Below, one piece after another: positions 45,098-54,966 of a DNA stretch of 64,000 bases. A program made the position numbers and the translations under genes. Origin of the DNA: UBA10438 sp044238605 (GTDB lineage: Bacteria; Bacteroidota; Ignavibacteria; Kapaibacteriales; Kapaibacteriaceae); contig JBIICY010000002.1 of assembly GCA_044238605.1 (NCBI GenBank), forward strand, positions 186,001-250,000. The letters are read 5' to 3'. The notes below the pieces were generated by a model. The model was not told the origin of the DNA, did no database searches, and worked only from the letters and a program-made list of their open reading frames with translations. Each line of letters opens with the position of its first letter. Position 1 is the stretch's first letter.

Positions 45098-47454
45098 TGG
45101 CAGAGAACGAGGCTGCCACACTTGTAGAAACATCTCTCGACGAACTCGAGATACCGAGGCTACTTGACGCCGTTGCACGGTACTGCGTCTCGCATGCCGG
45201 AGCAGATCACGTTAGGTCACTACGACCGGTGATGGACGCGCCTGCGGTTCAGCACAATCTTGATTGCGTTGGTGAGTGTACCGACCTGCTAAGATCAGGT
45301 GAATCAATACCATATGAGCGCATGGGCGACGTCTCGGGTCTTGTGCCACGCACTCGTATCGTCGGCAATTTTCTGTCTGCGCCAGACCTGCTCCTTGTCC
45401 TAGAGGCCCTGCAGACTTCGCGAGTTGTAAAGTCCTTTTTCCATCTGAACTCCGGTAAGGCCCCGACGCTCGACGAACGTTGTCGTGTGCTGGTAGACGA
45501 CAGAATACTTGAAAAGCACATCACCGATGCCATAGATGACACTGGGCTGATACGGGATAATGCCAGTAGGGAGCTGCTGTCAATTCGGAGAGACATTCAT
45601 GAATTGAGCGCTCGTTTGCGTCTGCGGCTCCAACGTATCCTGAAGAAGTTCGGTGAAGAAGAGCTGCTGCAGGAAGAGTTTGTCACCCAGCGCGACGGCC
45701 GATTTGTTCTTCCTCTTCGTGTTGAAAACAAGCGGGCAGTAGAAGGCATCATCCATGGCGTATCGCAGTCGGGTCAGACGGTGTTTCTCGAACCTGCAGA
45801 AACGTATGAACTCAACAACGAGTTAGCCATCCTGCACGGCAGAGAACAACGGGAGATGATTCGTATCCTCACGACGTTAACTGCCGAAGTTGGTAGCGTA
45901 TCGTATGAGATTGAGGCGGCCGTTGATGTGCTGACGTTTATCGACAGTGTGATCGCCCGAGCACGGTTTGCCATGAACTACGGCGGTATCAAGCCCGTAT
46001 TGACCTCGGATGACGAAATAGAGCTTCACAACGTTCGGCATCCACTGCTGGCACTAGCAGCAAAGAACCCCCTGAAAGACTTAGTGCCATTGAGCATCAG
46101 GTTTGACGGTTCCTCACGCGGGATATTGATCTCCGGTCCTAATGCAGGTGGAAAAACTGTGGCTATGAAGACCATCGGGTTGTCTATCAATATGGCCATG
46201 ATGGGAATGTTTCCTCTTGGAATGGCCACGCTGCATCCGCGCCGAATTATGACGGCCATCGGTGATCACCAAAGCATCGAGTCGAACCTCTCTACGTTTT
46301 CGTCGCAGATCATTCGCCTACGAGACATTCTTTCACACTGCGACAAGGAAGCGCTTGTTCTCGTTGATGAAATCTGCGCTGGTACCGATCCGGCTGAAGG
46401 GGGCGCACTTGCTGCAGGAATACTCGACTCGCTCATCGAACGGGGAGCCTGCTTTGTTGTAACAACCCACCAGTCATCGCTCAAACAGTATGCATTGACG
46501 AGACCTGCTATTACGAACGCTTCGCTAGAGTTTGACGGAGAGCATGTAAAACCAACATTTGCATTTCTTTTCGGCGTGCCAGGCAACTCATACGCATTTG
46601 CCCTTGCTCGAACCGTTGGGATGCCTGAAGTAGTTCTCGAACGATCATCACAGTATTTGGGTGACAGACACAACGAGCTCGAGCAAAGTATACAAGCCAT
46701 ACAGGATTTTCGCCTGGAGGCTCAAAAGCTTAAACTCAGTGCAGCTGCCGAACTTGCTAAGGCTGAGCAGCTACGCGCCGATGCTGATGCACGTCTTGCA
46801 GATATCAAGAAGAAGAGAAGCACAGTTGTCGAGGATGCAAGGGAAGAGGCGCGTGAGATTCTTCGAAAGGCAAATGCGCTCGTTGAGAATACGATCCGTG
46901 AGGTCCGCGAGCAACAAAAGTCGGTGTCTACGATCAAGAATGCATTTGAAACAGAACGGGCATCGCTTACGGAGCGGGAGGTCCAGGTTTCGGCCAGCGA
47001 GCAGATTACAGACGCTTCACCATTGAACATTGGAGACATGGTTTCGATTGCCGGAACTACATCAACCGGTTCTATTACGGCAATCGAGGGAACGCAAGCA
47101 CGAATTGACGTCAACGGTATAACCTTCTCCGTGCCCCTTGCCAAGCTTGTACGCACAACAAAGAAAGACAAGCCACCAGTCCAGCGGAACGTTGTTGAGC
47201 ACCTTAAGCTGGATGCCCGCACAACCCTGGATATGCGAGGCATGCGGGTGGATGAAGGGCTACGCACCCTGGAGGGCTTTATCAACGATGCAATCCTTGC
47301 CGGTCTGCATCAGGCCTCGCTGATACATGGCAAGGGCACCGGTGCAATGCGTAAAGCCGTGCATGAGTACCTCCATGAACACCCCCAGATATCAACGTTT
47401 CGGATAGGGACGATTCATGAAGGGGGCGATGGAATTACGGTGGTCGAGTTTTAA
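45094..47454 (+). CDS. mutS2: MutS2 ATPase/endonuclease
   Basis: 786 residues. The clamp/core region is followed by the ATPase with Walker A GPNAGGKTVAMK (about 348), the DEICAGTDP Walker B and the VVTTHQSSLK switch. A long coiled coil runs from 535 to 640, and the C-terminal Smr nuclease domain has LDMRGMRVDEGL and HGKGTGAMR. MutS2 acts on branched DNA and, in some bacteria, on collided ribosomes. It lacks the mismatch-recognition N-domain of MutS. The start is either of two adjacent ATGs at 45094/45097. Confidence 0.96.
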   Translation: MMAENEAATLVETSLDELEIPRLLDAVARYCVSHAGADHVRSLRPVMDAPAVQHNLDCVGECTDLLRSGESIPYERMGDVSGLVPRTRIVGNFLSAPDLLLVLEALQTSRVVKSFFHLNSGKAPTLDERCRVLVDDRILEKHITDAIDDTGLIRDNASRELLSIRRDIHELSARLRLRLQRILKKFGEEELLQEEFVTQRDGRFVLPLRVENKRAVEGIIHGVSQSGQTVFLEPAETYELNNELAILHGREQREMIRILTTLTAEVGSVSYEIEAAVDVLTFIDSVIARARFAMNYGGIKPVLTSDDEIELHNVRHPLLALAAKNPLKDLVPLSIRFDGSSRGILISGPNAGGKTVAMKTIGLSINMAMMGMFPLGMATLHPRRIMTAIGDHQSIESNLSTFSSQIIRLRDILSHCDKEALVLVDEICAGTDPAEGGALAAGILDSLIERGACFVVTTHQSSLKQYALTRPAITNASLEFDGEHVKPTFAFLFGVPGNSYAFALARTVGMPEVVLERSSQYLGDRHNELEQSIQAIQDFRLEAQKLKLSAAAELAKAEQLRADADARLADIKKKRSTVVEDAREEAREILRKANALVENTIREVREQQKSVSTIKNAFETERASLTEREVQVSASEQITDASPLNIGDMVSIAGTTSTGSITAIEGTQARIDVNGITFSVPLAKLVRTTKKDKPPVQRNVVEHLKLDARTTLDMRGMRVDEGLRTLEGFINDAILAGLHQASLIHGKGTGAMRKAVHEYLHEHPQISTFRIGTIHEGGDGITVVEF

Positions 47455-47459
47455 GTCCG

Positions 47460-47467
47460 TATTTTTG
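47460..47467 (+). promoter_or_regulatory. -7 element (TATTTTTG) of accC
   Basis: Exact TAnnTTTG, five bases before the accC ATG at 47473, in the 18-base gap after mutS2. It predicts a leaderless mRNA. Confidence 0.6.
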
Positions 47468-47472
47468 CAACC

Positions 47473-48915
47473 ATGTTTACACGTGTGTTGATCGCCAATC
47501 GCGGCGAGATTGCTCTGCGCGTTATGCGCACATGCAAACGAATGGGAATCCAGACCGTTGCCATCTACTCTGATGCAGACGTGAGGTCTCCGCATGTCAG
47601 CCAAGCAGACATTGCCATAGGCATTGGAGGGTACACTCCAAGAGAGTCGTATCTGATGCTCGACAAGGTGCTGCAGGCAGCGAAGGAGTCCGGTGCAGAT
47701 GCAGTTCATCCTGGCTATGGGTTCCTTTCTGAGAATGCCGAATTCGCACAGGCGGTTGCCGATGCCGGCATGGTCTTTATCGGACCAACACCGGAGGCTA
47801 TCTCCATGCTTGGCGACAAGACCGCAGCTCGCGACATTGCCATTGCCTCTGGAGTACCCATATCTCCCGGAAGCGACGGTGCTGTAGCGTCCTTTGATGA
47901 AGCCCGCGCTGTTGTAGACCGTATTGGTTATCCTGTGATTATCAAGGCTGCAGCCGGTGGCGGTGGTAAGGGAATGCGCATCGTAGAATCTGCCGATGAG
48001 ATCGAATCTGCGTTCCGCGCAGCACAGGGCGAGGCACAGACATCATTCAACGATGACCGCGTTTTCATCGAGCGCTACATCGTGCATCCACGTCATATCG
48101 AGATTCAGATTCTGGCGGATCATTTTGGGAATGTTCTCTACTTCCCGGAGCGTGAGTGCTCAATTCAACGACGTCACCAAAAGGTAGTCGAAGAGTCGCC
48201 ATCAACTGCAGTGACTCCTGAGATACGGAAGGCGATGGGGGAGGCGGCATCTCGTCTTGTCCAGAAAGCGTCCTACACGAACGCAGGCACGCTCGAGTTT
48301 CTCCTCGATGCCCGAGGTGAGTTCTATTTCATGGAAGTCAATACACGCCTCCAGGTTGAACACCCCGTTACGGAAATGATCTCTGGCGTAGACTTCGTTG
48401 AGCAGCAGCTGCGGATCGCAGCAGGAGAAACTCTAACGATAACCCAGGAAGATATTGCCGAACCTAAGGGTGCCGCAATAGAGTGTCGTATATGTGCAGA
48501 AGACGTCTACAATGAGTTTCTGCCAGATACGGGCGTAGTGAGTTACATGCAGCTTCCAACAGGGGAATCGGTGCGCAATGATTCGGCCTTGTATGAGGGA
48601 TACGAAGTCAGTGTTCACTACGACCCCATGGTAGCCAAGCTTATCGTCCATGCTGATACTCGACAGGAATGCATCGAACGCACAAAGCGCGCACTCGATT
48701 CGTACCAGATCGTAGGATTCAAAACCACGATCCCATTCTGCAGACAAGTACTCGACTCAGAGCCATTTGTGTCAGGCAACTACAGTACGTTCTTTGTTAA
48801 GGACCACTGGCCCCTTGGCATATCATCAACATTTTTATCACACGTTGCATCGATCGCTGCGCTTGGATATGCAGCCGAAGACGAGCGACGTCAACCACTG
48901 CCATCAGATGTCTAA
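47473..48915 (+). CDS. accC: Biotin carboxylase subunit of an acyl-CoA carboxylase
   Basis: 480 residues. FTRVLIANRGEIALR, HPGYGFLSENAEFA, the ATP-grasp glycine loop AAAGGGGKGMRI, FPERECSIQRRHQKVVEE and FMEVNTRLQVEHPVTE are all intact. It carboxylates biotin on a BCCP partner using ATP and bicarbonate. No BCCP or carboxyltransferase gene is adjacent, so acetyl-, propionyl-CoA or pyruvate carboxylase cannot be told apart. About 30 residues extend past the usual 450. The last eight bases overlap purL. Confidence 0.93.
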   Translation: MFTRVLIANRGEIALRVMRTCKRMGIQTVAIYSDADVRSPHVSQADIAIGIGGYTPRESYLMLDKVLQAAKESGADAVHPGYGFLSENAEFAQAVADAGMVFIGPTPEAISMLGDKTAARDIAIASGVPISPGSDGAVASFDEARAVVDRIGYPVIIKAAAGGGGKGMRIVESADEIESAFRAAQGEAQTSFNDDRVFIERYIVHPRHIEIQILADHFGNVLYFPERECSIQRRHQKVVEESPSTAVTPEIRKAMGEAASRLVQKASYTNAGTLEFLLDARGEFYFMEVNTRLQVEHPVTEMISGVDFVEQQLRIAAGETLTITQEDIAEPKGAAIECRICAEDVYNEFLPDTGVVSYMQLPTGESVRNDSALYEGYEVSVHYDPMVAKLIVHADTRQECIERTKRALDSYQIVGFKTTIPFCRQVLDSEPFVSGNYSTFFVKDHWPLGISSTFLSHVASIAALGYAAEDERRQPLPSDV

Positions 48916-51148
48916 TACTCCACATAGCGAAATCCCCGTAACCGTTGAAACAGCTCGTGAACTCGGTCTTACAGAGCAGGAATATGAGCGCATCTGTTCT
49001 GTCCTTGGTCGCACGCCAACATACACCGAAGTTGGTATCTACTCCGTGATGTGGAGCGAGCACTGCTCATACAAGAACAGTATCCTGCAGTTGAAAACGC
49101 TTCCTCGTTCGGGCGGCCGTATGCTGGTTGCTGCAGGTGAGGAAAATGCCGGCGTTATTGATGTAGGGGGCGGATATGGTGTTGCGTTTAAGATCGAATC
49201 GCACAACCATCCCAGCGCCGTAGAACCATTTCAGGGAGCGGCAACTGGTGTAGGTGGTATCCTACGGGATATTTTCACAATGGGCGCACGACCGATAGCA
49301 GCACTGAATTCTCTGCGCTTTGGAGACCCTACAACGAATCGCACGCGGTATCTCGTGAAGGGAGTCGTGAGCGGTATCGGACATTATGGAAACTGTTTCG
49401 GCGTGCCTACAGTGGGCGGAGAGGTGTACTTCGACAGATGCTATACAGACAATCCTCTCGTTAATGCCATGGCCGTAGGAGTTCTCAAAGCAGACAGCAT
49501 GGCTTCCGCTACTGCCGAGGGGCCGGGCAATCCTGTGTTTATCATGGGATCGAGCACGGGACGCGACGGCATCCATGGAGCATCACTACTTGCTTCGAGA
49601 GAATTCGATGAGGAAACCGAAAACATGCGTCCAACTGTCCAGGTTGGAGATCCGTTTGCTGAGAAGCTTCTACTTGAAGCATCACTAGAACTCATTGCAG
49701 CGAAAGTAGTTGTTGGAATGCAGGACATGGGTGCAGCTGGCATTTCGTGTTCAACTGCAGAAATGAGCGCAAAGGGCAACGTCGGCATGCGCATCGATCT
49801 TGATCTTGTGCCGCTTCGCGAAGAGGGTATGAGTGCTTACGAGATCATGCTCTCTGAATCTCAAGAGCGGATGCTCGTTGTTATTGAAAAGGGCAAGGAA
49901 GAAGCAGCCGCAGCGATCTGTGCAAAATGGGACGTACCATTTGTGTGCATTGGCGTTGTAACGGACGATGGAGTTGTCTCGATATCTCGTCATGGGCAAC
50001 TCGTATCATGCATTCCCGCGCAGTCTCTTGTGCTCGGTGGTGATGCTCCTGTATACGTCCGTGAACAGAAGCGTCCGGCATATCTCGAGCACACTTTACA
50101 CGCTCTTGATAATGGTCCGGTTCTCGCGTCTTCCGAGATTGAACCGACGCTAACAGCACTCCTCTCAAGCCCTACGATTGCGAGCAAGCGCTGGGTGTAC
50201 GAACAGTATGATTCGCAGGTAGGCGACAACACCGTAATGCGCTCTGATGGTGATGCAGCAATCCTGCGCATCAAAGAACTGCCAGGGAAGGCAGTAGCAG
50301 TTACTACAGACTGCAACAGCCGATTCGTCTATCTTAATCCTCATCGTGGCGGAATTAGCGCCGTGGCTGAGGCTGCACGGAACTGTGTTTGTGTAGGTGC
50401 CGAGCCGGTGGCCATTACGAACTGCCTCAACTTTGGTAATCCATACGATCCGGAAGTCTACTACCAGTTTGCGGAAGCCATTCGAGGTATGGGCGATATG
50501 TGCCGTGCTCTTAATACCCCTGTAACAGGCGGTAACGTAAGCTTCCACAATGAATCACAGAGTCATGCCGTGTATCCAACTCCCACGATTGGTATGCTTG
50601 GTCTTATTGATGACGTTACAAAAACCGTTGGCAACAGTTTTGAGCTCGAGGGACAACATGTTGTTCTGCTGGGTTGGCAGCGAAACGAGCTCGGCGGATC
50701 GGAGTATCAGAAACTTACAACCGGTAAGATCGCTGGCGATGCTCCGTATATCGATATCGATGAAGAATGCCGATTGCAGAAAGCTGCACTCGAAGCAATC
50801 CGTTCGGGATATGTCGCTGCGGCGCATGACTGTGCTGAAGGGGGCTTGCTGGTTGCATTAAGCGAGATGACCTTCCGTCATGGAATTGGAGCACACATCA
50901 CGTGGCCGTATGAGCAGCATGCAGCCGCATTGTTTGGAGAAGCGCAAAGTCGGATTATTGTGACAGTTCCGAAGGATCAGCTCATTGCGCTGCAGGAATG
51001 CTGCAGCCGGCATAACGTTCCAACAACCATTCTTGGCGTAACTGAAGGAACAGACCTCGTGTTGAATTCAGAATGCCGTATCGCTGTGTCTTCATTGCGT
51101 GATGCATATGAGTCGGCACTACCTACCCATCTCGCAGCTCAGGACTAA
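48908..51148 (+). CDS. purL: Phosphoribosylformylglycinamidine synthase subunit PurL
   Basis: 746 residues, the small-type PurL that works with PurQ and PurS in purine synthesis. MWSEHCSYKNS, ESHNHPSAVEPFQGAATGVGG (shared substrate loop), GMQDMGAAGISCSTAEM and AHDCAEGGL are present. The start at 48908 (MSNTPHSEIPVTVE) is preferred to an upstream frame from 48767 that lies wholly inside accC. purQ and purS are not in the window. DoxX follows after five bases. Confidence 0.96.
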   Translation: MSNTPHSEIPVTVETARELGLTEQEYERICSVLGRTPTYTEVGIYSVMWSEHCSYKNSILQLKTLPRSGGRMLVAAGEENAGVIDVGGGYGVAFKIESHNHPSAVEPFQGAATGVGGILRDIFTMGARPIAALNSLRFGDPTTNRTRYLVKGVVSGIGHYGNCFGVPTVGGEVYFDRCYTDNPLVNAMAVGVLKADSMASATAEGPGNPVFIMGSSTGRDGIHGASLLASREFDEETENMRPTVQVGDPFAEKLLLEASLELIAAKVVVGMQDMGAAGISCSTAEMSAKGNVGMRIDLDLVPLREEGMSAYEIMLSESQERMLVVIEKGKEEAAAAICAKWDVPFVCIGVVTDDGVVSISRHGQLVSCIPAQSLVLGGDAPVYVREQKRPAYLEHTLHALDNGPVLASSEIEPTLTALLSSPTIASKRWVYEQYDSQVGDNTVMRSDGDAAILRIKELPGKAVAVTTDCNSRFVYLNPHRGGISAVAEAARNCVCVGAEPVAITNCLNFGNPYDPEVYYQFAEAIRGMGDMCRALNTPVTGGNVSFHNESQSHAVYPTPTIGMLGLIDDVTKTVGNSFELEGQHVVLLGWQRNELGGSEYQKLTTGKIAGDAPYIDIDEECRLQKAALEAIRSGYVAAAHDCAEGGLLVALSEMTFRHGIGAHITWPYEQHAAALFGEAQSRIIVTVPKDQLIALQECCSRHNVPTTILGVTEGTDLVLNSECRIAVSSLRDAYESALPTHLAAQD

Positions 51149-51153
51149 ATGAC

Positions 51154-51609
51154 ATGAATCTGCCATCTGCTATCTCGAAGAACCTAGAGCACATCCTGCT
51201 CCGTCCATGGCTACCAACGCTGCCTGTGCTTCTTGCACGGGTAACTCTCGGGGCACTGCTTATATACCACGGCACTACAAAGGTGTTTGGCGGGGTATCG
51301 GGCTTGGCGCAGCATCTATCAAATCTTGGCTGGCCCCTTGCCACACTGCAGGCCTACCTAGCGAGCTACACCGAGTTTTTAGGTGGTATTTTTCTCGTTG
51401 TCGGATTGTTCACCCGGTTCTCGGCATTGTTTAATGTTGGCCTGTTCACCATTATCGTAACGGTGTTTCATGGCTCAGATCCGTTTCAGGACAAAGAGGC
51501 CGGGCTGATGTACCTAGTTTTCAGTCTAATCGTTCTGTTTACGGGACCAGGTCGGATTAGTGTAGACCACTACCTGTTTACGAAAAGCGCAACGCACGAG
51601 CAGGTGTGA
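51154..51609 (+). CDS. DoxX-family membrane protein
   Basis: 151 residues, four TM helices. LLARVTLGALLIYHGTTKVFGG and EFLGGIFLVVGLFTRFSAL are the DoxX signature. DoxX proteins are linked to respiration-related or thiol-stress functions in various bacteria; the job here is open. It overlaps the convergent permease by 32 bases. Confidence 0.85.
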   Translation: MNLPSAISKNLEHILLRPWLPTLPVLLARVTLGALLIYHGTTKVFGGVSGLAQHLSNLGWPLATLQAYLASYTEFLGGIFLVVGLFTRFSALFNVGLFTIIVTVFHGSDPFQDKEAGLMYLVFSLIVLFTGPGRISVDHYLFTKSATHEQV

Positions 51610-52774
51610 TGCGTCTGGCAATTGCCATCGGGACAAGGGATACAGCTACTGTTAGAAACATGATCCCGATTGCTATCAAGATGGCCAGGACAGGATCGAA
51701 ATGCACTGGTAGCTCCGATACATAGTATAGGCTACTGTCGAGCCGTATCCAGTGATACGTTGCCTGTCCGTAGACAAAAGCGCCCGTGATAAGTCCGCCA
51801 ATCATAACGCCGAGCAGGGCAGAAGTGCATGCCCGTAGAAGAACAACAAACCCTATTCGGCGGGAAGAAAGTCCAAGTGTAGAGAGTATTGCAATCGATC
51901 GGGTCTTCTGCACAATCGTAAGCAGCAAAGACGAAACTATCGAGACAACAGCTACAAGCGATAGTAGCCCCAGAATTATTGGGATAGGCTTACGCTGCAT
52001 CTCGATCCAGCCCCAGACTCCCTGGAATACTTCTTTATACGTCAGCACGAAGGCAGACGAAGCATATATATGCCGAATATCCTGCGCAACTTGATCTGCA
52101 TCATCACTCGATGAAGTCTTTACCATAACAATAGATGCTGCAGAGGGCGTGGAGCCGGAGTACGCTCGTAATGAATCAATGTGCAATAGTGCCACATTCT
52201 CATCCTGAGTTCCCATTCCTGATTCAAACACTCCTACAACTCGCACCCTTCGCACACCAGGGACAGCAGAACCTTGTTTTTGAAAGATCAGCGTGATCGA
52301 ATCACCAACATCAGCCTGCAATGTGCGCGAGACTCCACTGCCGATTACAATGCCGGATTGAAGTGTTCTGACTGCGTCGCGAGATGTGAGAACATTGGCA
52401 AACACGGCATATCTCGACAACTCTATTCCGTTGAGAAGAACTCCGTCGAGCTGCCCCTTGTGCTTGATTAAGGCCTCACGTTCTAGCGCTATGGCAACGT
52501 CTTGAACATTTGAAATTGAACGTACACGTCGTACAATCGAGCTAGGATCCTCAAAATCCACGGCAATCTGTGATCGTACGATTACATCAGAACTGAACAT
52601 CGTTGCTGTCTCGACAATCTTATCAGAGTATCCCTGAAGAATGCTCACCGCAACGCATACCGCAACGTACCCCAGTGCTATACTAAGGGTTGTAACAGAT
52701 GTTGTAAAGAGCGTGAACACATCGTGTCGAAGCGACACTGCGAAGCGTTTAGCGAGAAACAGCTCAACACGCAT
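51578..52774 (-). CDS. ABC transporter permease, LolC/FtsX type
   Basis: 398 residues. One N-terminal TM (about 23-45), a periplasmic MacB-like core (about 50-265) with GVLLNGIE and VIGSGVSRTL, and three C-terminal TM helices of the FtsX domain (SIAILSTLGLSSRRIGFVVLL). This topology matches LolC/LolE-type lipoprotein-release permeases or related MacB proteins. No ATPase gene is adjacent in the window. It follows the hydroxyacyl-CoA dehydrogenase by ten bases. Confidence 0.87.
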   Translation of the reverse strand: MRVELFLAKRFAVSLRHDVFTLFTTSVTTLSIALGYVAVCVAVSILQGYSDKIVETATMFSSDVIVRSQIAVDFEDPSSIVRRVRSISNVQDVAIALEREALIKHKGQLDGVLLNGIELSRYAVFANVLTSRDAVRTLQSGIVIGSGVSRTLQADVGDSITLIFQKQGSAVPGVRRVRVVGVFESGMGTQDENVALLHIDSLRAYSGSTPSAASIVMVKTSSSDDADQVAQDIRHIYASSAFVLTYKEVFQGVWGWIEMQRKPIPIILGLLSLVAVVSIVSSLLLTIVQKTRSIAILSTLGLSSRRIGFVVLLRACTSALLGVMIGGLITGAFVYGQATYHWIRLDSSLYYVSELPVHFDPVLAILIAIGIMFLTVAVSLVPMAIARRITPARALRFS

Positions 52775-52784
52775 TGATCACGAA

Positions 52785-53630
52785 CTATTCTGTTGACGAA
52801 TGATCGTAGAAGCCGCGGCCGGTCTTCCTGCCATACAACCCTGCATCAACCGTCTGCTGTTGAAGCAGTGATGGTGTAAAGCGAGGTTCCAAGAAAAACT
52901 GTTGCCATTGAGACTTGGTCACATCAAGATTCACATCAACGCCAATGAGATCCATTAACTCAAAAGGCCCCATCTTAAAACCAAGTCCTTTGATCAGCGT
53001 GTCAGTGATTTCGACCGTAGCAGCCCCCTCCATAACGAGCCGTTGAGACTCGTTGTAAAAATTGCGTGCAATGCGGTTGACAATAAATCCAGGAGCATCT
53101 TTAGCTACTACTGGTGTCTTTCCGAGGCCCAAAGCAAATTCAACACATGCATCAACAGTTGCATCGGAGGTGCGAGGACCACGAATCACTTCTACCAGCT
53201 TCATAATGTGTGCTGGGTTAAAGAAGTGCAGTCCGGCAAAGCGTTGCGGATGTTGCAGAACCCTGGCGATAGATGCTATGCTGATCGACGATGTATTGGT
53301 TGCAAGAAGGCACGTCGATGAGACTACGCTCTCAAGCGATGTGCACAGCGCATGCTTGATTTCAAGAGTTTCAGCAGCTGCTTCAATGACGATGTCACAA
53401 TCATGCATCAATGAGAGCTCTGTACCACCGCCGAGCTCCGCGCCTTCAAAGGCCTCTGGAGAGAGTTTACCCTTCTCTACTGCCTTCTGAAGCTGTGCTT
53501 TCACAAACGTACAAGCAGAGTCTACAGCTGCCTCGTGTATGTCGAAAAGAACCACACGATGTCCGGACAATAGGGAAGCGATTGCGATACCGCGCCCCAT
53601 GGTGCCAGCACCACAAATCCCAACGATCAT
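52785..53630 (-). CDS. 3-hydroxybutyryl-CoA dehydrogenase family protein
   Basis: 281 residues. The NAD-binding GAGTMGRGIA lies at the N-terminus, the catalytic His is in GLHFFNPAHIMKLVEVI, and NRIARNFYNE plus GPFELMDLIGVD form the C-terminal dimer domain. It oxidises or reduces 3-hydroxyacyl-CoA, likely in fatty or phenylacetyl-type acid metabolism. It overlaps kbl by four bases. Confidence 0.92.
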   Translation of the reverse strand: MIVGICGAGTMGRGIAIASLLSGHRVVLFDIHEAAVDSACTFVKAQLQKAVEKGKLSPEAFEGAELGGGTELSLMHDCDIVIEAAAETLEIKHALCTSLESVVSSTCLLATNTSSISIASIARVLQHPQRFAGLHFFNPAHIMKLVEVIRGPRTSDATVDACVEFALGLGKTPVVAKDAPGFIVNRIARNFYNESQRLVMEGAATVEITDTLIKGLGFKMGPFELMDLIGVDVNLDVTKSQWQQFFLEPRFTPSLLQQQTVDAGLYGRKTGRGFYDHSSTE

Positions 53631-54826
53631 GAGACCACTCCTAGTTCTCTGCCTACTGCACCGAAAGCTGCTATTGCCTTGTCGAGATGCTCTCGTGTAT
53701 GTGCGGCCGATACCTGCACACGAATCCGTGCCTTGCCCTTTGGCACAACAGGGTAGAAAAAGCCAATGACGTATATCCCGTGGTCGAGAAGTTTATTCGC
53801 CATCGATTGCGCTAACGGAGCATCATAGAGCATCACGGGTGTTATCGGATGCGTACCTGGCACAATGTCAAACCCAAGCTTCGACATACCTTCGCGGAAG
53901 TACGCGGTGTTTGCCTCTAGCGTATCGCGCAGTTCGGTTGTTGTGCTTAGCAGATCCATTACGGCTATTCCGGCACCAACTACAGACGGCGGAAGGGAGT
54001 TTGAGAACAGATATGGACGTGAACGCTGACGTAGCATGTCTATGATTTGCTGTCTACCGGTTGTAAAACCACCGATACCGCCGCCGAGAGCTTTGCCGAG
54101 AGTGCCGGAAATGATGTCAACACGGCCCATCACACCACAGTGTTCAACAACACCTCTGCCGTGCTTGCCCATAAAGCCCATCGAGTGACACTCATCAACC
54201 ATCGTTAACGCCTGGTACTGATCGGCTAAATCGCAGATTTTGTCAAGGGGCGCAATGGTACCATCCATTGAGAACACAGCGTCCGTAACGATTAGGATAG
54301 CCTTTGCACCATCAGCTCGCGCCTGACGCAGCTGTGCTTCAAGATCTTCCATGTTGCAGGACTCGTAACGATACCGACGTGCCTTGCACAACCGCACGCC
54401 GTCGATGATCGACGCATGATTCAACGAATCCGAAATGATTGCGTCTTCCTCACCAAGAAGAGGTTCGAAGACGCCACCGTTCGCATCGAAACATGCAGCA
54501 TACAGGATGGTATCGTCTGTTCCACAGAAACTGGCGATCTTTTCTTCCAATTCTTTGTGAATGTCCTGTGTACCGCAGATAAATCGAACACTTGACACAC
54601 CAAAACCGTGGCTGTCGAGATATTGCTTAGCTGCTTCGATCACGCTTGGGTGGGATGACAACCCAAGGTAGTTGTTTGCGCAGAAATTCAGCACCGGTTC
54701 GGAACTACCGGCAACCGTGATCTCGGGACCCTGATGCGAGGTAATGACCCGTTCACGCTTGTAGAGCCCAGCTTCGTCAATGGCAGCCAATTCGGCCGAT
54801 AATCTGTCTAGAAATGATGCGTCCAT
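53627..54826 (-). CDS. kbl: Glycine C-acetyltransferase (2-amino-3-ketobutyrate CoA ligase)
   Basis: 399 residues from ATG 54826. PLP-dependent alpha-oxoamine synthase: NFCANNYLGLSSHP, the VDECHSMGFMGKHGRG cofactor block and SGTLGKALGGGIGG with the PLP Lys. The opening MDASFLDRLSAELAAIDEAG matches Kbl rather than BioF. It converts 2-amino-3-ketobutyrate plus CoA to glycine and acetyl-CoA. A purine-rich AAAAGGA lies about seven bases before the ATG, one of few Shine-Dalgarno-like sites here. No threonine dehydrogenase gene is adjacent. Confidence 0.92.
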   Translation of the reverse strand: MDASFLDRLSAELAAIDEAGLYKRERVITSHQGPEITVAGSSEPVLNFCANNYLGLSSHPSVIEAAKQYLDSHGFGVSSVRFICGTQDIHKELEEKIASFCGTDDTILYAACFDANGGVFEPLLGEEDAIISDSLNHASIIDGVRLCKARRYRYESCNMEDLEAQLRQARADGAKAILIVTDAVFSMDGTIAPLDKICDLADQYQALTMVDECHSMGFMGKHGRGVVEHCGVMGRVDIISGTLGKALGGGIGGFTTGRQQIIDMLRQRSRPYLFSNSLPPSVVGAGIAVMDLLSTTTELRDTLEANTAYFREGMSKLGFDIVPGTHPITPVMLYDAPLAQSMANKLLDHGIYVIGFFYPVVPKGKARIRVQVSAAHTREHLDKAIAAFGAVGRELGVVS

Positions 54827-54966
54827 GGTGGTTCCTTTTCTTGCAAAATCAAGCAAATATCGGTCGTAAATTGCGAACTCACACACTGGAACTATGGAGA
54901 GCTCAGAGTCGTTCTCATTTTTCCAGTAGTAAATCCTCAGCAGTCACAACAGCAGAACCTACATCT

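Noticed and set aside
48767..48907. Longer N-terminus for PurL
   Set aside because: It lies wholly inside accC and has no similarity to PurL; the family start matches ATG 48908.
54814..54966. Longer N-terminus for the BNR protein
   Set aside because: It overlaps the kbl start and precedes a clean signal peptide beginning at 54967.
54827..54966. Promoter search in the largest gene-free gap (140 bases) between kbl and the BNR gene
   Set aside because: Only loose matches to TAnnTTTG (for example TGATTTTG toward kbl); none strong enough to list.
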